DNA of 64,000 nucleotides, taken from assembly GCF_016593255.1 (NCBI RefSeq), contig NZ_AP023212.1:248001-312000 (forward strand), written 5' to 3'. The stretch's first letter is position 1, and each line of letters opens with the position of its first letter. This stretch comes from Hydrogenimonas urashimensis (GTDB lineage: Bacteria > Campylobacterota > Campylobacteria > Campylobacterales > Hydrogenimonadaceae). Positions 60,309-64,000 of this stretch are shown piece after piece. The position numbers and the translations under genes are program-made. Under the pieces are notes generated by a model, which ran no database searches, was not told where the DNA came from, and worked only from the letters and a program-made list of their open reading frames with translations.

Positions 60309-61592
60309 TCACGGCCCTACGTAGATCTGCCGCGGCCGGACGATCTTCTGGTCTCTGTCTTTTTTGAATTCGATCCACTGGGAGATCCAACCGACCGTCC
60401 TCCCGATCACGAAGATCGGGGTGAACATGGTGCGCGGAATGCCCAGTGCCGTCAGAATCACCCCGCTGTAGAAATCGATATTCGGGTAGAGCTTCCGCTG
60501 GATGAAATAGTCGTCGCTTAAAGCGATCTCTTCGATACGCGAGGCAATTTGCATCAGGTTGCTGTCGAGATCGAGCTCCTCTTTGAGGCTGTCCTGGTAC
60601 TTTTTGAGAATCTGTGCCCTCGGATCGAAGTTTTTGTAGACCCGGTGACCGAATCCCATCAGGCGGAAGGGATCGTTCGGGTCTTTCGCCTTGGCGATGA
60701 ATTTGTCGACATTTTTGACATTGCCGATCATCTTGAGCTGTTCGATGACCGATTCGTTGGCACCGCCGTGGGCTCTGCCCCAGAGTGCGGAGATCCCGGC
60801 GGAAATGGCGACATACGGGTGGGCGCCTGTCGACGCGACACTGCGCACCGTCGTCGTGGAAGCGTTCTGCTCATGGTCGGCATGGAGGGTGAATATCGTG
60901 TCGAGGGCTTCGATTTCGATAGGCCGGATCGTATTCTCGCCCTTTTTCGTGATGTGCATCTTGCCGCCGGGATAGGCGCGCAGCATGTAGAGGAAATTTT
61001 CTGTGAAACTTCTCCCGATATCGGGATAGATGAAAGGGATTCCCCGTGAATGGCGGTAGGAGAAAGCCGCGATGGTTGGAATCTTGGCGATGATGCGCCG
61101 TGCCATCTCCTGATATTCCGCCTCTTTGTTGATCGTCAGATGCTCGTAATAAAAAGATGAGAGCGCCGCGACCGCCGAAGAGAGTGTCGACATCGGGTGG
61201 GCATCCTGGGGAAAGGCGTCGAAAAGGTTTTTGAGCCCCTCATGGATAAAGGAGCGGTGACGAAGTTCGAAGTCGAAATCGACCAGTGCGTCCCGCGTTG
61301 GCAGGGAGCCGGTCAGGAGCAGATAACAGGTTTCCAGGTAGTTGTGTTCCGTCGCGAGTTTTTCGATGGGAATGCCCCGGTAGAGCAGTTCGCCCTTCTC
61401 TCCGTCGATGAAGGTGATTTCCGAACGGCAGCTTGCCGTCGATGTGAAACCGGGGTCGAAGCTGAAGTGACCGCTGTCACGGTAGAAGGTACGCATATCC
61501 ACGCCGTTGGGTCCCCGTGTCGATTCGATTACCGGGTAGGAGTACCTTTTGCCTGTCGTATCATCGATTATGGTAAATCTCTTCTCGGCCAT
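60309..61592 (-). CDS. gltA: Citrate synthase
   Basis: A 427-residue type II citrate synthase that joins acetyl-CoA and oxaloacetate. Catalytic histidines are in LHADHEQNASTTTVR and GFGHRVYKNFDPRA, and the Asp is in the NIDFYSG motif. WGRAHGGANE is the substrate loop. The protein is full length. The start at 61592 (MAEKRF) follows AAGGAAAACAG; a longer form starting 35 codons earlier is less likely. The citrate step serves the TCA cycle or, in reductive-cycle species, biosynthesis. Confidence 0.95.
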   Translation of the reverse strand: MAEKRFTIIDDTTGKRYSYPVIESTRGPNGVDMRTFYRDSGHFSFDPGFTSTASCRSEITFIDGEKGELLYRGIPIEKLATEHNYLETCYLLLTGSLPTRDALVDFDFELRHRSFIHEGLKNLFDAFPQDAHPMSTLSSAVAALSSFYYEHLTINKEAEYQEMARRIIAKIPTIAAFSYRHSRGIPFIYPDIGRSFTENFLYMLRAYPGGKMHITKKGENTIRPIEIEALDTIFTLHADHEQNASTTTVRSVASTGAHPYVAISAGISALWGRAHGGANESVIEQLKMIGNVKNVDKFIAKAKDPNDPFRLMGFGHRVYKNFDPRAQILKKYQDSLKEELDLDSNLMQIASRIEEIALSDDYFIQRKLYPNIDFYSGVILTALGIPRTMFTPIFVIGRTVGWISQWIEFKKDRDQKIVRPRQIYVGP

Positions 61593-61721
61593 CTGTTTTC
61601 CTTCTGTTTCTTGAGTATCTTCCATTGTATTGTTTTTTCTTTTCATTTTCCCTTTTCTGCCGCATCGTGGCCGGATTGTCGGAAAGGGTCGCAACGGCGG
61701 TTTTTCCTCTCAAACGCCGAT

Positions 61722-62216
61722 TCATGCAAAATAGCCACCGGCCATCGATTTGAGTTTTTCATAGACTTTCTGGAAATCGGTGCTGTAGACACGGGTTTCG
61801 CCGATGGTGGTGATGAAATTGGTATCGCGCTGAAAACGGGGCACCAGGTGAAGATGGATATGTTCGGCGATGCCCGCGCCGGCCGCTGCACCCAGGTTCA
61901 TTCCCAGGTTGACCCCTTCGGCACCGAACCCCTCTTTGAGCATGCGCACGCCCTGATGCGCCAACGCACTGATGCGCAGCCAAACGTCAGGATCGAGTGT
62001 TTCGAGTGCGTCGGTGTGCCGGTGGGGAATGATCATGAAATGGCCCGGTGTGTAGGGATATCGGTTCATAACGATAAAGCAGCGGTCGTCTCTGAAGAGT
62101 ACATGGTGTTTTTCATCGCGTTCGGGATGTTCACTGATGTGGCAGAAGACGCATCCTTCGATCTTCTCTTCGTTGGTGATATAGGCGGTGCGCCAGGGTG
62201 CATACAGGTGATCCAT
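61722..62216 (-). CDS. HIT family hydrolase
   Basis: A 164-residue histidine-triad protein. CVFCHISEHP is a zinc-binding Cys pair, VMNRYPYTPGHFMIIPHRH the core strands, and HIHLHLVPRF the triad. It resembles AP4A phosphorylase-like HIT enzymes that act on dinucleoside polyphosphates. GAGGAG just before ATG 62216 supports the start. Confidence 0.92.
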   Translation of the reverse strand: MDHLYAPWRTAYITNEEKIEGCVFCHISEHPERDEKHHVLFRDDRCFIVMNRYPYTPGHFMIIPHRHTDALETLDPDVWLRISALAHQGVRMLKEGFGAEGVNLGMNLGAAAGAGIAEHIHLHLVPRFQRDTNFITTIGETRVYSTDFQKVYEKLKSMAGGYFA

Positions 62217-62319
62217 TGCCACTCCTCGGTAAATAAAAAATTATACAACATCTTTTTTCAAAGAAGCTTTTAAATAAGAAAGATTAATAATAAAACTATC
62301 AGCTTCGAAGGAGGCAAAG

Positions 62320-62520
62320 ATGATAGGAGGAAAGTACAAAAACATCGCGCTCGTCACGATCGTTCTGGGCGGATTCGTGCTCTTTATGATCGTCACGACG
62401 GCATGGGTCGTCTACGACGTTTCAAAAGGACGCTCCTGCGTGAAGACCTGCGAGAAAAAAGAGAAAAAGGCTAACGAAGAGACGAAGAACGCCTCGTCCC
62501 CTATCCCAGCCAGTAGATGA
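62320..62520 (+). CDS. Small single-pass membrane protein
   Basis: A 66-residue protein with one helix (NIALVTIVLGGFVLFMIVTT) and a charged tail (KTCEKKEKKANEETKNA). AAGGAGG lies 7 bases before ATG 62320, a strong start signal, so it is probably real. The function is unknown. Its 3' end overlaps the TRAP permease gene on the other strand by 20 bases. Confidence 0.65.
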   Translation: MIGGKYKNIALVTIVLGGFVLFMIVTTAWVVYDVSKGRSCVKTCEKKEKKANEETKNASSPIPASR

Positions 62521-63796
62521 TCTTCGGCCAGAACATGACGATGGCCAGCGCCGTCATCTGCAGGAGAATGAAGGGGACAACCCCCCGGTAAATCTGCCCG
62601 GTCGTCACTTTGTCTCCGGCGGCCCCTTTGAGATAGAAGAGCGCGAAGCCAAAGGGCGGGGTGAGGAAGGAAGCCTGCAGGTTCATGGCGATCAAAATGG
62701 CAAACCAGATGGGATCGATACCGAAAGTGGCGGCGATCGGGACCAGGATAGGCACGACGATAAAAGAGATTTCGATGAAATCGACGAAAAATCCCAGCAC
62801 GAATATTACCGCCATTGTCACGAGTATGAAGGTCCATCTGCTGCCAAGCTCTTCGGTGAAGAACCGGTGGACGAAATCGCCCCCGTCGAAGGCGTTGAAG
62901 ACCAGGCTGAAGGCGGTCGCGCCGATGAGGATCATGAAGATCATGGCGCTCAGTTTTACTGTCTCGATGGCGGCGTACCTGAGAATTTCGAAGTGGAAAC
63001 TTCTTTTCAGAATCGTCAGGATCACGGCACCCACGACACCGACGGCCGCCGATTCGGTGGGGCTTGCGATGCCGGCGAAGATGGAGCCGAGCACCGCAAC
63101 GATGAGAACGAGCGGTGGCAGAATCGCCATGCCCGCCCGCAGCAGAAGTCTTGCGTAAGGGATCGGCTCCCGCTCCATGGCCGGCGCGATATCGGGTTTG
63201 AGCCAGGAGAGGATGAGTATATAAAGAATATAAAGCGATGTCAGGATAACGCCGGGCATGACGGCCGCTTTGAAGAGGTCCCCGACACTGACATACATGA
63301 CGTCACCCAGAACGATCAGAACCACAGAAGGCGGGATGAGCTGTCCCAGGGTGCCGCTGGCGACGATAGCCCCGCTGGCCAGCTTCGGGTCGTAGCGGTG
63401 TTTGAGCATGATGGGCAGGGTGATAAGCCCCATCATGACGACGCTGGCTCCCACGATGCCGGTGCTGGCGGCGAGAATGGCGCCCACGAGGACCGTGGAG
63501 ATGGCGAGCCCTCCCCGAACGGGCCCGAAGAGTTTGCCCATCGATTCGAGCAGGTCTTCCGCCATTTTGGACTTTTCGAGAACAAGCCCCATGAAGATGA
63601 AAAGGGGCACCGCCATCAGGGTGAAGTTCTGCATGATACCGTAGATGCGAAAAGGAAGCAGTTCGAAAACCTGCAGACCCACATCCCACGGGAAGAGGAG
63701 TGCGAAAAGAATCGCCACCCCTCCAAAGGCGAAAGCGACGGGAATGCCCAGCAGCAAAAACACGAGGGCGGTCAGAAACATCAGCATGCCGATCAT
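62501..63796 (-). CDS. TRAP transporter large permease, DctM-like
   Basis: A 431-residue membrane subunit that moves a substrate delivered by a periplasmic binding protein, using the ion gradient. It has about 12 helices and the DctM marks PVAFAFGGVAILFAL, SMGKLFGPVRGGLAI, GIVGASVVMMGLITLPIML and ASGTLGQLIPPSVVLIVLG. The substrate cannot be predicted from this subunit. It overlaps the small subunit gene upstream by ATGA. Confidence 0.93.
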   Translation of the reverse strand: MIGMLMFLTALVFLLLGIPVAFAFGGVAILFALLFPWDVGLQVFELLPFRIYGIMQNFTLMAVPLFIFMGLVLEKSKMAEDLLESMGKLFGPVRGGLAISTVLVGAILAASTGIVGASVVMMGLITLPIMLKHRYDPKLASGAIVASGTLGQLIPPSVVLIVLGDVMYVSVGDLFKAAVMPGVILTSLYILYILILSWLKPDIAPAMEREPIPYARLLLRAGMAILPPLVLIVAVLGSIFAGIASPTESAAVGVVGAVILTILKRSFHFEILRYAAIETVKLSAMIFMILIGATAFSLVFNAFDGGDFVHRFFTEELGSRWTFILVTMAVIFVLGFFVDFIEISFIVVPILVPIAATFGIDPIWFAILIAMNLQASFLTPPFGFALFYLKGAAGDKVTTGQIYRGVVPFILLQMTALAIVMFWPKIIYWLG

Positions 63797-64000
63797 ACCC
63801 CGCCTCCTTCGAGCTCACCCAGACGATAGAAGGCTTTGACGGTTTCGCTGAGAGCCTGAAGAATCAGCAGCAAAAAAGCGAGGATAACGAAAGATTTGAT
63901 GACGTATCGGCAGCAGAGGCCCCCGGGGTCGGGGCTTCCTTCGTGTTGGATGAAACTCTGCAGAACGAAATCCCAGCTGTACCAGACCACCAGAAGCCCC
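63793..64000 (-). CDS. TRAP transporter small permease, DctQ-like (5' end outside window)
   Basis: The last 68 codons of a gene that begins beyond the right edge. They contain a loop (SFIQHEGSPDPGGLCCRYV) and a final membrane helix (FVILAFLLLILQALSETV), as in DctQ. The reading frame is open to the edge of the window. Its stop overlaps the start of the large permease. The binding-protein gene is presumably further to the right. Confidence 0.75.
   Translation of the reverse strand, partial: GLLVVWYSWDFVLQSFIQHEGSPDPGGLCCRYVIKSFVILAFLLLILQALSETVKAFYRLGELEGGGV

Noticed and set aside
1-64000. CRISPR array
   Set aside because: No set of regularly spaced direct repeats was seen, and there are no cas genes.

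Overview
The window looks like a chromosome segment of a motile, moderately GC-rich member of the Campylobacterota (Epsilonproteobacteria). The support is the XerH-type recombinase with a difH-like site beside it, the carboxynorspermidine route to spermidine (NspC plus a saccharopine-dehydrogenase-like partner), the hspR-cbpA pair and FlgH. The GC level suggests a Hydrogenimonas- or Nitratifractor-like genus, but that is only an inference.

Layout. 1-5.5 kb holds housekeeping genes: a phosphoribosyltransferase fragment, a YqeY-like protein, FlgH, a methyltransferase, a FIST-PAS sensor and NspC. 5.5-11.35 kb is an accessory block of low GC. It starts with a broken RelE/ParE-like toxin gene and continues with five plus-strand genes, each followed by an attC-like site, with one insertion sequence among them. 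No integron integrase gene is visible, so it fits the description of a CALIN (cluster of attC sites lacking an integrase). Its cargo is two membrane-anchored coiled-coil proteins, a protein with a TIR/deoxyribosyltransferase-like C-terminus, a probable ADP-ribosyltransferase and a trypsin-like protease. The block separates the two spermidine genes.

11.4-38.2 kb is core chromosome: spermidine and haem synthesis, a lipid glycosylation operon, RNase Z, xerH/difH, a TetR regulator with three operator-like repeats, a LapD-like receptor, MurA, hspR-cbpA, tRNA-Arg, LemA/DUF2207, HrpB and thioredoxin.

38.3-52.2 kb is a minus-strand defence island of about 14 kb. In transcription order it holds an SNF2-like helicase, DUF4391, RloA, RloB, a type III Mod methylase, a Schlafen/AlbA-like ATPase, an Abi_2 (HEPN) protein and a type III Res nuclease. 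Both the helicase and mod carry a single-base frameshift in a short G/C run. A diverged copy of the 3' end of mod lies beyond the AlbA gene, which suggests recombination has swapped cargo genes behind mod.

52.3-64 kb returns to core genes: an MBL-fold hydrolase with a split ArsP-like permease, a haem protein, an extracellular nuclease, a TauE/SafE-family exporter, diacylglycerol kinase, an HD hydrolase, inositol monophosphatase, citrate synthase, a HIT protein and a TRAP transporter that runs off the end of the window.
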